In this document: piece by piece, positions 34,681-49,610 of the stretch
Numbering within the stretch: position 1 is the first letter of the stretch
Layout: every line of letters begins with the position of its first letter
Assembly (NCBI RefSeq): GCF_022539665.2
Contig: NC_081340.1
Location: forward strand, 3,472,001 to 3,536,000
DNA: 64,000 bases
Source: Daphnia carinata
Taxonomy: Eukaryota > Arthropoda > Branchiopoda > Diplostraca > Daphniidae
Direction of reading: 5' to 3'
Translations under genes and position numbers: made by a program
The notes under the pieces: generated by a model
What the model saw: only the letters and a program-made list of their open reading frames with translations
Database searches by the model: none
Told to the model about the DNA's origin: nothing

Positions 34681-37600
34681 ATAGTCAACGGCCATAAAAT
34701 GCGATAGAAGGTCACGTGGGTCGCCGTCAGGAACAAGTGACGAGTTGAACAAGAGGGGGGGCGAGGAGGGTGACTCATTTTCTTACCTGTAGAAGAGGGG
34801 AGAGAAAAAGAGAGGGGCCGTTAGGGCAATCCTCAATTTCGATTCTCTTGTTTTGTTTTGTTTTGTTTTTTTACTCCGAGTGTGGGGTCTTCTTCAACTA
34901 TGATACGCTCCGATTTTTATTTTAGACTTTAAAAAGAGAGAGGGGGAGATCCTCGAAAAACATGTGAGTTCCATGTATACCTATGTGTGTGTAGTGATGA
35001 ATCATTGGTGAGCAAGTCGAGACCCGTGAGTCACCTTTGACCTGTCCCTTTCACCCTCTCTCGTATGTTGAACAAAGACTTGAGAAAACCACCTTCTTTT
35101 AGAGGGTAACCCCCAAAAACACACCCTCGCCCCTCGTCTATATATTTTGTAGTTTCTTTTTAACGCTGTTTAACAGCGCAGAGGGGGTGGGATACTAAAG
35201 GTAACTTACACAGACAACACTTAATGAGATTCAAGTTTAGACAGGTTTGGACGAACCTGTTGCGGCTCCAGGTGTATTGTCTATGGTACCACAGATTTGT
35301 GGGGGGGTTGGGGGGTTGGTTAAATCTTTACATATACTTTAATATCAAACGGTAGTATAAAAAAAAAAAAAATCGAAAGCTTTTTTGTGTGAAATTCCCA
35401 CGTTTACTGGTGAATTTCGTATATAATCGCGCACCCCATTTCCTCTATACACACCCCTCCATCATATCGATAGATCACACCTTTTTTTTAAAGAACGCAG
35501 GTCTTCACCTACCTATACATCATCCATATAGTTCCTATACAGTTTGTACCAGGATTTCTTTGCTCCCCCCCCCCCCCTCTCTCATGTCTTATAAATAAAA
35601 GAGGTGTGTGTGTGTGTGTATTGGGGAGGGTGTCTCACGTTTAAGAGAGGGGGGAGAAAAGAAAAAGTGAAATAACAAGTATAGAAAAGAAAAAGAAACG
35701 CCATCATAAGCCATTTTTACGCTTATGTTCGAAGAACCATATAGGTTTTTTTTTTTTCTTCTGTTGTTGACCTACTTCCTCGTAGGGGAAGTTAGAGGGC
35801 GCTTCTTTTATATATACGTGTACAACTCGAGAAAAAGTCGCTGAAAGATGGATGAAGAAGAAAAGGAAAAAAAAAAAACCACCCCCTTACAAATAGAGAG
35901 GCTCCTAATGGCGTCATGGCCACAACCCCCCTCTTTTTTCTAATTTAATTTAATTCTTTTTTCTTCCTAACCCGTAGCTTTTTTCTAGGCTTGGGCCTAT
36001 CGGGGGAAAAAAAAAAAGAAGGAGAAAAAACCTTGTGGGTTGTGTGCCAACAAGAGGAAGACCCCCATCTTTCTCCTCTGTGTTTAAAGCCCTATATAAC
36101 ACATGTCCTGAAGACATAACAGACTACGTCTGGGAGCCTCCTGATTTTCTCTTAGCGAGGGGTTCGGAAGAAACAAAGTCTTCCAACAGTCTTAAGACTT
36201 TGAAACGTGCGATGTGTGTAAATAGACAATCGCAAGTAAAAGAGGAAAAAGGGATTGCGGGATGTCCTTCTGGTTTCGTGGATCTCGTCTTGTTATTGGC
36301 ACTAGGAAGTTTATAAGAAAATAAGGCGGAATGATTAAGAATTGGAGGAGGGAGAGCTAACAAGAAGACGACTCGCATGTCGCCATCGATTACACCGACG
36401 CCAGTTCTCTGCCCTTCGTTTTCTACTGATAAGCTACTGGTTGTGTGTTTTTCCAAGTCTTTTGGAAGTTATTAAAGAGGACAGACCTTAACGAAAAAAA
36501 AGGGGGAAAAAAAAGAGGCCACAAAGATACTTATCCTTTTAGAGTTTCATTTATTTTTCTTTTTTTTTTTTTTTTTTCTTCAATAAAATTTTATCGCTGC
36601 TTCACCATCAGGTCAGAATCTGGTAGCTACTCGACGCCTGCAACTTCAAAAGGGGACACATTTTGTGTGCGGAGGATTCTTCACAAGACTCTTAATAACA
36701 ATAAGGACCTTTCTTATAAACCGTCTTTAAATATATATTTATATCGAATAGAATCGAACAGCCATCTATTGAAAATAGAAGTGGGGGGGGGGGATGCGAC
36801 AAGCCTTTTCTTTCAATGATTCTTTCCAGTTTAACGGTGTAACGAAGAAGGGGAGGAGATCGAAGAAGATTCGATCAGGTCGCTTGTAAAACATACAAGG
36901 CTATATAGACCTATGGCTAATGTATAACACGGACGTTCCAACACACACACACACACGAAAAAAGGGGGAGGAGAACGTTGCGTCTTATAATACACTGTCT
37001 GTTATATTTTTTTTTATTATAGGGAAGCCAAAAAAAAAGTGCACCTGCAAAACACAACAACCACCACATCGAGGTCGTCGGAGCGCCACCGCTCTAGCGC
37101 GTTCTTTTCAAAAAAATAAATAAGCGTCGCTTTCTCCCCCCTTCTGTCTATCACAACGCGTCGGGGGGAAAACTTTTTTTTTGGAACATTAGGCAAGAGA
37201 AGAAGAGGGGAACACGAGGATGAATTGGTTTCATATCCCTCCTCTTTTTTTTCTTTTTTTTTGTGATATGTATATATGCTAGAAGGGAGAAGAGGGGGTT
37301 TTTGGAAAAACAGGGACGCGACGCCAAGGGTTTATTATAGATATAGTCGAAAAAAAAAAAAAAAAAGATTTCTTTTTTCTTATATTATTTTTGTCCTTTC
37401 CTTTTTCCCCCCCCCTCGATTTTTGATAACAAAAAATATATTCTTATAAGCAATTGTGCTGTATATTTATCAACGCTGCATTTCTCAGCAGGTTACCATT
37501 ATCGTTTGGATTTCATTGTAAGGTGGGCCCACAGCCTGTTGACGTAACCCAAAAAGAAGGAAAAGGTTTTTATATTATTTTTGTTGGCTTACTCTAGACA

Positions 37601-38360
37601 CACCCTTTATAGTTTTTTTTTTTTTTCTACTCGATTTTTACACATCGAACATTTATTTTTTCAAGGCTTTTTATTTTTTTGGGGGGGAAAGTTTCATCTT
37701 CGTAACATCTCGTGTGCGTAACCGCGTAACGCGAGATCGCACGAAACAGCGCTCGTTTTTTTTTCTTCTTCTTTTTATACGACACTCTTTTCATCTCGTT
37801 TCCTACCTGTTTTCCTTCAACCTCGCATCTATTCAAAGATTTTTTTTTTTTCTTGTGTTATTACGGCGCTGGCGTTCGTTAACCTATCGCCGTTACAGCT
37901 CTGCATCTTTTTAGGGACGCTCTTTTTTTTTAATAACATCATTTAAGAATTAGTTACGCTACTGTTGGGACACAACTCGTTCGAAATGTGAAGCCATTTT
38001 CCATTTCGTTGTATGCGCCGTCCAGAAATTAAAAAGAATCTTTTATTTTCTTTCTGAAGAAGAGAAGTCTGAAAAACATTTGCTGCGCGTGTAGTGCGCA
38101 CATCTCGTAGCCGTTGTAAGATAAGGCACCATCGGGTTTTTTGTGTGTGCCGTAAACCACCAGCGAGTCACGTGACTGCCGAGTCAAAACAATAAACAAA
38201 CCTCCTGGGGTTAACCCCCCCTCCTCCCTCTCCATCTTTTCTTTTAGTCCTACATACAAATCTATTAGGGTCTAATATACTTTTTGTTTTGTTCTGCCTC
38301 TCTCTCCCATTTTTTAAGGAAGTATTATTTAAATGGTGTAAAATCGCTGGAACATACAAC

Positions 38361-38391
<31 letters not shown>

Positions 38392-41300
38392 GAAGCGACC
38401 AAACAAGGGACGACGGCCACTTAGCAACAGCTGACCAAACCAGCCACTCGGTTTCTTGTGATGCGCGACGCTGTGGCGTCTACGTACAGCCATCGTCTCT
38501 ATCTGTTGTATTTAGATGTGCAGTGATGTGGTCGAGGCGACAAAGACGGGCGCCTTCTTTTATAAATAAATACGTGTACCAAATAGTTTTTGAGAAAAAA
38601 AAAAAAAAAAATCTTCGGGGTTCCAGGCACACAAGGATTTTTGTGGGTAATGCAAACGCGCTCACGGTCATCGTCCGAAAGGATATAGATCTCATTTTGA
38701 AAAACAGGAGAGAGCATTTGTGCGAATTTGTACACACACACAAAAAAAAAACAGAAGGATCAAATAGCGAATGTTTGGGGCTGTGTAACGCTCGAATAAG
38801 CGCTAAACATCCTGATGCGTGTATGTATAATAATTCGTAATTCCTTTTTATAAGGGGAACGTATATAAGGACCTGTGTCAGTTGCGCACCTTATAGATGA
38901 CATGTCGGACGTGTACAAGCCGTTTGTTTTTTTCCGCCATTGTCAAAGCTCTCCGCTCATGTACACAAAAGGGCTGACCTGGATCAACTGATGATGAAGG
39001 TAAAACTAGCCAAGCGTGTATAGGCCCTTTTTTTTTTCCCCTATTTTTTTGAGTGTGTATAAATCGCAAGAAAAAAGAGTGATGACGTTATCCATGCATG
39101 ATTGCGGGGCATGAAGAGAAAGATCTAATGAAAATTCCCAATCATATTTCTTTTTATTCTATTCAATTGATTGAATAATGCTTTCGAGCTCATCTACAAA
39201 TGTGGGATTTTGCGGAAGGGAAATCTAACGTTGGCATAAGAGACTCCTCTAAAGATCTACGTGAGTTGTTACGCGTCACACGACCCTGCGTGTCGCGCCA
39301 TCTTGATTACTGATGACCGCAGGTGCTGTCTCCCCTCTCTCTCTCTCTTTCTCCATACCCTATAGCTATATATATATATATATAATACATAAATATAATA
39401 TTCCACAACACGGAGAGGGTGAGGCTGTCTCGTTCTTCAACCTCCACAAGAATAAAACGAGACCCTCAATTATATTTCTTTTTTTTCTATTCTTGTGTCT
39501 CTTGTGTGCGAGCGTCCACCTCTTTCTTTTTTCAAAACGTCTTACGGATCAAATGGATAGGAAAATAAACTATAACCTTAGTGTCCATCTCATTAGCGTT
39601 ATGGGTCTGTCTGTGTAAGAAAGATGTAGAGGAGATATTCGAAGGGAAATGATTTCATTTTAACAAATCGAATTTAACGGGGGGAGATAAATCATTTGAA
39701 AAAAACCAACGAGGTCAGTCGTTGTAATGAAAACGTGTCCACCTTTATGACGTCAATTCAGACATGATGTATGGCTCAAGCTGCCGTGTCGTCCTCATTA
39801 AAAAAAAATTGAAGCCTAAAGGCCTATTTGTTAGAGCGCAGTGATTAGGTCATTAGATTTATTAGCAGGCCATCAAAGCTCTCATCAAAGTGGATCGCTC
39901 TTCATCATCGTAGATGGCTGCATCTACGCAAAAAAAACAAAAAACAATGTCTATATGATTAGAAACGCTCTTATAATTGACCATCACAGACAAAATAAAT
40001 CGATCATTAATACATCCTTCTTATAAACACATTTGGCTACGGTGCGTTTCACACTTGTAACAGTCCCAGCAGGGCTTGTTCTCCCAATCTCTTTTCTATA
40101 AAAACATGCAGAGATGATTGAAGGCCAAATGTGTACATGAAGAAAAAAGGAAGGAAAAACCGTTTGAAAAAAAAAATAAAATAAAATCATGATGATATAT
40201 GTACCAGGGCCTCTTACACACACGGCCACAAAAGAGGTGCATGGAACACCAACCTGAAAATAAGAAAAGGGATGAAAAAGGGGGGGGGGGAGTTTGTGTT
40301 GTTACAATGCGAGAGAGTTGAAAAGATCCTAATGGTTTTTGTTACTGGACCTACGCACAACATAGTAGTATACAATAATAATAATAATAATAATACAAGT
40401 TCTCCCTTTTTTTTTTTTTTTCGTTTGTTCCAGTGTGTTCAGAAAGAAAAAAAAAGAAGGGAGAGGGTGGATTTTTTTTTTTTTTATAACCGTTGCGAAC
40501 TGTGTAAAGATTAAACCCAAGAAAATTTCGAAAACCAACTGGAACGGGCTATTCTCCTACACCGTGTGCATGTCATTGTGCGTATTTTCTATAGACTTTG
40601 GAACTGTATAGGATTTTAAAACGTTTTCCTAATCATAGGCCAGACGATTATAAATGCGAAATTGAACAGTGTCCATGTTAATTTGACCTCTCAATTCTGC
40701 ATAGGTGTAACATCAGCTCTTGATAAAAAATCCTTGATTGGCCTACGAAACGGCTGATGAAGTTTCACATGCAAATTGAACGAATGAAGGGATCAGAGGT
40801 TGAGCATCGTTCTCTCCCCCCTTTCTTCTAAAGTATTGGTCACATAAAAATCACGGGGTCACAAAGATCTTGTGTCATCAGACAAAAGGTAGGGACAAGT
40901 GAGAACACGTAGACCCACACTTTGTGATTCTTCTTTTAAACGGCTTTAAAGGAAACATCGGGCATGTCTTGAAAGAGAAACTCGAGCGGACAAGTTTTCT
41001 AAATAAAAAAGGAACTGTCTATTTTTGTATGTGTGTGTGAGTATAAAAGGAAATTTGTTTCAATACATTAAATAGACAAAAAAAAAAAAATAACTTATTT
41101 GTTAGATCAATATTATTTTCTTGAGAAGTTCCCCCTTTTTCTTTTCTCTTCTTCTTCCTTTGAGAAAAGATAAAAAAAAAAAAAAAGAAAGAAAAGGAGA
41201 CAGAAAAGAAAACTGATAATAAATAAAGTGGCGGACAATAGGATCAATAAATTTCCACGAGATGGGGAGGAAGGGCGAAGCTATAAGGAGGGGGAAAAGG

Positions 41301-43036
41301 TAGAAGGTTGTTTTGCATCTTTGACACGGGGGAATATGACCAGTTACTACGGTAACAAACTCGGACGCGCACGTCTATATAGTAAAAAAAAAAAAACGAA
41401 AGAAAAAACCTTGTTATTATTTTGTGTGTGTGTGTGTGTGTGTTACCTTAGAGAAGGGTACGGGGTTATAAGACGTGAAGAAAAAAGAAAAACCAGTGGG
41501 GGGTGTTTTTTTTTTTTTTTTTTTCTTGGTCAAAATTTTTATTTTATTTAAAACCCGCCTCTTTTTCCACTATTATTCAAATGTGTTTGAAGAATTAAAA
41601 AAGATCAGTCTGTTCACTATCTCCTTTTTTTTTTTTGAAAGGGAAATATAAAATAAAAATGAAGGATATATACTATATATATATGTGTACGTGAAGTCCC
41701 TCCTTCTTCGTCTCTATAACAGTAAAGTAGGAAAGAAAAAAAATAAAAGAATTACAATAAGTGGTTAATCTTGTAGAAAACAACAACGTCTTTTAGTGTG
41801 TGTGTGTGTGTGTGTGGAGAACTTCAAGTGCATCGGCCGCATCTGGACAATTGCAGAAACAAGGGAGGGGATATTTAAAGAGGAAAAAGGGCGTTGGCCA
41901 TATCCCGATGATTTTCACAGTTTGTCACATTTCATTTTTGAAACAAACCCCCCAACAGCGGGTAATTCAATTGCAAATTTAAAAAAGCGCATTGTGTTTT
42001 TAAACAAAATTTTTATTTCTATTCTATATTCATAATAGCGATGCAAAGTCTTTTGATGGGGTCACGTGCCGTAAGGGATCCCTTAGGCGGCGGCCGTGAA
42101 TACGTTGGCCAAAATAAAAATAAAATCTGTGAACGACTTTTTTTTTTTTTTTTTTTAGCTCCGGCCCTTTTTTTTTTCTTTTAAAAAAAAAAAAAAAAAA
42201 AAAAGAAAAACCTCAACCCGCCTGCCGCTGTCTGGCTTCGGTCTCGTCTTCAATGTGTTTGGGTTTGTGTGTGTGTGTGTGTGTGTTGTATATATTTAGT
42301 TGCGTGTGTGTGCACTTATACCACACGCTCTGTCTGTCTGTCTGTCTCTTTTACTTTACCATGTTTTTTTTTTTTTTTTCGGGTGAAAAATATCCCGAGG
42401 CGTTAACCTGCTCACGCGGCGAAATGGGAGGTGGAACAACAACAAGAAGTTCTAACAATGGCTAAAAAAGAGGGCCAACCGAACGTGTTGGACGAGGGGA
42501 AAAAAAAAGAAGAGGGAACAGTTACACAACCGTCGTTCGTTCACAAGTAGAATAATAATTTCAAAGGAGAACGGTTGGGGAGCTGGACGAGGTAAAGGGA
42601 CCTGTACATAAAGGGGGTCTGATGATGATGGAAAAAAAAAAACCCAAGGTTAAAAAAAAAAAACATCCCCTTTCACGTTGATGTATTTTCACGAAAATCT
42701 GGAAACATCCCCCTGTGATCTTTCTCGGTTTGTTTAACCCTTTCGTGTTGTATACAATCGTGGCGAAAGAAGAAAAAAGAAGGAAGATGCAGAAATAATA
42801 ATAAAAAAAGAGTATCGTGAATTTGGGACAAAATGGATCGTAAAATTTTATATGATTTCTTCTTGCGGGATTTTGAGCCCGGTTCGTATGGACTAAGCAG
42901 ATGCAGAAAAAAAGGGGCCTTTTTTTTTTTTCTTTTTAGAGTCGTAAAAAAAAAAAAAATGAAAAACACGAGGAAAACGGACAGTTGTGACCGAGACACA
43001 CGAAATTGGTCTTTCCCCCCTTATAGAAAATTGGCC

Positions 43037-43068
<32 letters not shown>

Positions 43069-46000
43069 GATCATCATCTTTTCATTGGTTCCTTTTATTT
43101 TTAAAGGGAAGGAGTAATTTGTCTATCCCTTTACTGATGTTCTTTTTTTTTTTTAAACAAACTCTTTTAGTTTCGTGAATTTTCGTGGCAGCGGGACCAG
43201 ACCAGATGGTGCCAATAGGCAAAACTTAGTAAAGATGGGCTTGAAAAAAAGAAAAAGAAGGAACCAAGTCTATAATCTAAAAAAGATCCCCCTAGCAGGG
43301 GGTTATCGGGCGTCTGATCGAATATCCCGCGGGCGAGATACACTTATAAAATATATATTTAAAAATTTAAAAATTTAAAAAAAAAAAAGGGAAATTTACA
43401 AATAAAAGGGCTTTAGTCTTATATGTATACCGTTTTTATCACCGTTCCCGCCCCTTTTTCTTTTCGCTTGTATATGCGCGTCGTTTTCTTCTTTCTTTTG
43501 TTTTAAAGCAATCTATCTAATCATTTTTAGCCGTTTGTGTCCTGCCTACCCCCGGTGATTGGTGGCGAACTTCCAAGGCAAATCTTTTCAACAACAACAA
43601 CAGCAACAAAGAAAAGATATACATTCAACTCTTCGATTACATAAAGGTTAAATTTAAAAAAAACAAACATTGAATTGCCATTAATGACGGACATTTAATT
43701 GAAACGATGTCATCGTCTTTTTATTAAGAACGCGGAGAGACTTGCGGAGTCCTCCAACGTTTTTTGGGGGGGCCGTTGGTGTTTTTGTTTTGCGGGGTCT
43801 GCTGCTGGCGTTTGCTGCAGCGGTGGCGTGTTGCATTTGTTTTTACTACGACGTAGTAAAGTATAGTATAAATATAGTAAAAAAGCTCTTTTTTTTTTTT
43901 CTTCTTCTTCTTCTTCTTCTTCTTCTTCGTTTTTCTTCAGCCGCAGGCTAAGACCCATCAACAAAGTTGACCTTTCGTCGGTCCGGTTTTTGTTGCCAGA
44001 GGCTCTTCTTTCTTTTGCTTGTGTCTTGGCCATCAAGTTTGAAAAACTAGAACTTTAACTGTGTATAGTTACTAGACAGATTGTTAAAGCAGAAGGGAGG
44101 GGGGGGGGGACTGGCTTTTTTTTTTTTCAAGTTTTTTTTTTTTTTTTCTTCTTATATTTTAAATGCGCGCGCGCTCAACAGGCTACGTATACACAGTGCG
44201 CACTCGACACTTTTCCCTATTTTTTTTTTGTGTGTAAAGGAAAACCCTGGAAGATTATATATTCTTTTTTTTTTTTTTTTTTTGCTTCTTCTTTTATCTT
44301 TTTTTATTCACCTTTTTCTTTTTTGAGGGAAAAAAAAAAAAAAAAAAGAAACATCACCACTTGCTATGTAGAAGAAAGAAACGAAGGGGAGAAAAGATCT
44401 TTTTCTATAATCGTAATCCCGCGCCAAGCGTTGCTATTGGTTCGTTTCATTTTTGTTTTTTTTATTTAATACCTGCGTGAAGGAGTCCCTAAACCCTTGC
44501 GGGCATTAAAAGAAGAGGACGATCAAAAAAGGAACCAGAACGAAAATTGATGGGGGGATGGGGGGGGGGAGGGGGGAGAACTTGATTCCCCTTTTTATTT
44601 TCTCAGTATAAATGTAGTGATTTTTGATTTTGTTGTTTAACCAACCGCTAAAATAATAATAATGAAAGGCAATTAAAACAGACATATTGTGAAAAGATGG
44701 ACGAGAAAATGGCAGTTGGCTTTATGCTAAAATCAACGGGAATCGATTGCGTGAATCTGCGGTGCGTTTCAATCTCGTCCCGCACTTTCTGGGGTTCTCT
44801 CCCTTTTCACTTTCTTTCAGGACTGGCCCTTTTTTTTTGTATCTGTATTTACTCTCCCCTCTTGGTTCCCTTTTTATTTTTTTTCATCCCCGTTTTTCCC
44901 CCACGTCTACGACGCCCCTTAGCAACAAGTCGAACATAGGAAACAAAATTCAAAACTCTTCACTCACACACACAGCAAAACCGAATAAATTATCTATAGC
45001 GAAATGACATCACGTTCGTTTAAGATTTTAGCGTGAAAAACAAATTAACGGGAGCACCTGGGTACGCACCTGCGTATTGTTATTAAAAATAGAATTGGCT
45101 TTTGTGGAGGCGATGAACGACGTGAGGTACTTCTATGAGCTCCCGTCTTTATCTCGTAAACGAGCTATACGCCACTACACTTGATGTCGTCCGTATATGT
45201 TTATAACACGCACGATATCACGCGCTGTTCTATTCAAAATTTTAAAAAAATCTTTAAAATAAAATTTAAAAAATCCTTTTTTTTTTTTTTTTTTTTTCTT
45301 TTGCGTCTTTTTTTTTTGATTGGACGGACGAAGCGGCGCCAGACGTTGTCAACACTAGAAAACACTTTTGTTACTTGGCTCGTCCAAACTTGTGTGTCTC
45401 TGCTGCGTCCAGTGACGGACCACTCCGAGTTTTGTTATAAATAAAAAAAAAAAAAAAAAAAAAAGACTTTTCCATTTCCTTTTTGTCAATAAAAGCGAAA
45501 AAAAAAAAAAAAAAAAAAAAATAGGGAAAGAGGATAGGCGTCGGCAAAACAGGTGATGTCGACGCACTTATACACGTCGGACATCAAGGAGCCGGAGCAA
45601 CTCAAATTTGTTTCTTTTTCTTTATTATTATTTTTTTTTTTTTCCTTTTTAAAACAAAAGTGGCAATAATGGCGACGCCACACGACTCGTAATGAGTTTG
45701 CATCCCGAAGAGATGGTCCTCTTTTTTTTTTTTTTTAACTTGTTGGATAAGTTCCAGCGCCTCACCTTCCTTGATTATAGTGATCCAAAAACTTGAAAAG
45801 GCGGAGCTTTTCTGCTCTCTCTCTCTCTCTCGCTCTCTCCATGTATACAGGAGAGAAGATAGTGTGTTGTTATTGTGCGTACTCCGTGTAGTAAGAAGCG
45901 GGTAAAGGTAGTAAAAAAAAAAAGAAAAAAAAAAAAAAATACGCCCTCTGGTTGTGTTGACCGCAAGAAACCCCCCGTCCAGAAGGGCCTCAGGCACCCG

Positions 46001-47891
46001 CCATCTAACACGAAATTGAACAAGAAGAACCCCCCCCCCCCCGAAGGCAAACACTATAGAGTGGCCAATGTGTATATAATATACAAGAAAAGAAAGGTCC
46101 AGCATCTTTTTTTTTTTTTTAAAGGGAGAGAAAAACTCATCTGTTGATTCGTCGCACGTTCCCTCCGAAACAGCTTCCGAAAAGAAGGAGAGAGAAAAAA
46201 AAAAGAAGAAGAAGGAAGGAATAATGTGTTTTTTTTGAAAATGAAATTGAAGCTCTCCTTGTTGCATCACCACACCCTTTGATGGTCCTCACGATGTGTG
46301 TATATCTGATTTTTTGTTTTTAGTTTTTTTTTTCAAAAGGATCAACAAATAGGAGAATACACGAACGAAAGGGGGGGGGGGGCAAAAGAAAGAAGATTTC
46401 GGTCGTGACTCGATATGGACTTTAATAAGCGCTCCATGTTTTTGTTCTGTTCTGTTGGATATGAAAGGAAAGAGAAAAAAACAAAACGTTCTGGTGATGA
46501 CCCTTCTAATGAAAAATCAACTTAATTTTTTTTTTTTTTAAGAAAAAAAGAAAAGGTTTATTTATGCTAATCGCAGCTTCATCCATATTGATGTGTTTTT
46601 TTTTCTTAGTGAAATAGGGAACAAGTCGTTTCTTTTAGCTTTTCTTTTCGTGTGTAGATAGTCGATTGCTATCTGTTGCGCACTGTAAAATAAAAACACG
46701 AAATGAGGGAGAAGGAAGGGATCGATTAGCGAAATAATTTCACTAATGAGCAACGTCCAACGCTTTTCACCATCAAATTTTCGTTTTGACCTCAACCTGT
46801 TGATTGATGCTTTCGAAAAAAAGAAAAATCAAAACACAACGCTTATTTCCCTCAGCTGTTTCAATAGATAATAAAAAATATATATTTTTCTTAAAAACCC
46901 ACCCTACATCTTTATAGATTTATCCGTGTTTTATGGCGAACCGTTTTACTCAAATTCACCTCCTTTCCCTCTACCTTTTAGAAATATCAAATAGAAGTAT
47001 CTGTTGCGTCGTGAGATCTAAGGGGATGATGCGCACATAAATAAACCTCTATATCTAATATTCTTTTTGAAGGGATTTAAGGTTAAAAAAAAAAAAAAAA
47101 AGAGGAAGGGGGAAGGGAGATAGAAAAACAAGAGCCCGTCATCTTTTTTCTTTTTTTCTTTGATGGCTTCGATATAAATTGTACGACACGGACGTCCAGA
47201 CGCTTTATTTTTTATTTTTTTTTATATATATCTTATGTCTGTATAGACACGATGATGGAAATCCCCTCCTTTTTATTATTATTTCTTATAACATTTAACC
47301 CCCTCCAGAGTTAACTGGTCGTTCCCTCTCGATAATTTTTTGTTTGTTGGGTTTTGTGTGTGTGTGTGTGTGTAGAAAGATCGTTGAATGTGTCGTGTCG
47401 TACCTGTTCTTTTGTAACAGCAGAAGCCAAACACACGGGAAATCAAGAAAAAAGGGGGAAAAAAACTAAATCTATAAAAAAAAAAAATACACATATGCCC
47501 CTTCTTCTCTTTGTGTGTGTCTGTGTGTACGAAGAGAACAAAAAAAAAAAAAAAGATATGACAAATGACGACACGGCAACATCCCCGCAAAATTGGCCAC
47601 TAAAGATTTGAAAAATATAAAAGAAACTTTTTGCGGTCAAACATTTATCGCGTAAAAAACGAAAAAAAAAACAAAACAAATAAAGTAAATAAAAGAGTGC
47701 GTGTGTGTTTGTGTGTGTACAAGCAGTTTTTACTACTGATAATAATTTTATCGTAGATTCCAGAAATCTGACATGCTAGCCAACAAAATACACACATTAG
47801 TTGATATATATATATACATTTCTATATGCCTGAGTTGATTAGATTTTCTCTTTTCTCCCCCCTTTTCTTTCCATAGATGTCCAGTGGTGTG

Positions 47892-47930
<39 letters not shown>

Positions 47931-49600
47931 CCGCACGGGTATATATCGCGGTCGCGACGCCCGTCCGGCAGACTGTCTGGCGCCTGTTCCCGACAGTTTT
48001 TTTTGTTTTTTTTTTTTTAACTGAGGGGTGGAAAGGAAACCTGTGGTATCCCAGCCAAAAGTCAGGTTGCTGATAATGTCCAGGCAGACATTTTCTTTAT
48101 GAACAAGGAAAAGAAAAATATGAAGATGTTTGTGTATAGAAAAATGATTTGATATTTTTCGCGCTTATTCAATTGTCCTCGTTCAAAAAGCTTTTCAATT
48201 AAAATGAACTGGACCGATCCGGTTGTTGGTGAAGCTGTTAAAGAGGGTGGTTACCCTGATGGGCATGCGAGTATTTTTCTTTTTCCCCAAGTTTTTATTC
48301 TCTCTAGTTACTTTTTTAGCGCGAGCTGTACACACGATACACGTGTCAGCTCATCTCGTATGTCAAATGTTCTTTTTTCTTTGGCCTCTCTTCTTTCTTT
48401 CCGTTATTTACAAGCCGTTTGTCCTCGAAGATGAAAAAACAAAACAAAAGAAGCAATTCTTACGTTTCTTTCCTACCGTAACAAATGATTTTTAATTGCG
48501 ATTTCTTTTATTTGTTCAACGAGATCTTTGTTATACATCCGCGATGCGTACGGAGAATTACAAAAACAGGGGGTGGTATATCTATACACAAAACTCGCTT
48601 GTCTCGAAAAAAAAAATCTATGTATCTCTCGAAAGTCTATTTATAAAAATGAAACGGAGAAAAAGCTCAGCTGCACGCTGGCACTGAAAATATATAAAAA
48701 AAAAGAGAAGAAGAAAATATTATAGATGTTAGAAATGAGATGTAGCAAAGGATTTGGAGAGGCTTCAGACGAGTTGGCGCAGCTGCACAGCCTCGGGGTT
48801 GCTCGTCGTCGTAAATCAAACCGCAGAGACCGTAGGTAACACGCTTTTTGTGTAGAAAGAAATAATAATCATCACACTTTTCTTTTCTTTTTTTCGAATA
48901 AGGGAAAGGTGAAAATTTGTTAGTGTTAAATAAAAAGAAAAGAACGAAACTTGTGGGCAGTGCGCGGGCAATCATAGGCCGTGTTACACACCAATAGGTT
49001 CTTTGTATGTACGAGTCATTGTGCGTGAGGAATCATTATCTTCATTTGGTTGATTGTTATTTTTAAATAATAAATTCGGACGTTTATATGTAAAAAAAAA
49101 AAAAAGTTGGGCTTTCTTCGTAATCGAATGACTCAGCGTTATACCGAATGATAGTGTCGATCATCCATCATATCTTTACATCACATATAATACAGAGTTT
49201 GTGATACCAGTGTTTATGGAAATATAAAGCCAGTGCTGTAGCTGTATATATACATCATACTGCATCATCTTAGCTGGTGTGACAAGTTGATGAATTCGTA
49301 GATATATATAGGTGTAAAGAAATTCAATTGGAGCCCTGCTGGTTTTCTTTTCAAGACACACACACACATAAGATGTTTTTCTTTTTAAAGCGTTTGACAG
49401 CTGTGGCCATCGTGCGTTTAACCTGTTATAGACTGGCGCCTTGGTCAATTATCCTGTTTATCATAATACTTAATCATTTCCGTATTAACCATTCGTATGC
49501 GAGTTTCTTATATAGTTTATGTGTGCGCTTCTATATAACAATTCTGAACTGGGTTCATCAAAGGGTTTAGAATAATATCTGTCTCTTTTATAGTGAGGAT
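34681..49600. other. Gene-poor, homopolymer-rich DNA
   Basis: No supportable gene. Contains the longest A runs of the window (A26 at 38361-38386, A28 at 43041-43068, A22 at 42183-42204) and (TA)n at about 39365-39383. Also (AAT)8 at about 40373-40395, (TTC)8 at about 43902-43927, (GT)n tracts at about 41424, 41795, 42266 and 47354, and (AC)17 at about 47893-47926. E-box palindrome GTCACGTGAC lies at 38167-38176 and TGACGTCA at 39748-39755. The longest ORFs (up to 223 codons) are driven by homopolymers and are not credible genes. Confidence 0.5.
47893..47926. repeat. (AC)17 microsatellite
   Basis: Uninterrupted AC dinucleotide run preceded by GTGTAT, the longest perfect dinucleotide array in the window. 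Confidence 0.9.
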
Positions 49601-49610
49601 ATGTATGGCC

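Noticed and set aside
36035-36456. Overlapping 93- and 110-codon ORFs with balanced composition
   Set aside because: Opposite strands over the same DNA, no splice sites or signals, nothing recognisable.
38289-38840. 183-codon plus ORF
   Set aside because: Runs through A26 and A17 tracts giving poly-Lys; composition is that of translated non-coding DNA.
45602-46273. 223-codon minus ORF, the longest in the desert
   Set aside because: Long stretches are poly-Phe/Lys and Arg/Glu repeats from homopolymers and a (CT)n tract; no domain or splice signal.
40373-48000. Regular short repeats that could suggest an array
   Set aside because: They are simple microsatellites without spacers; not CRISPR.
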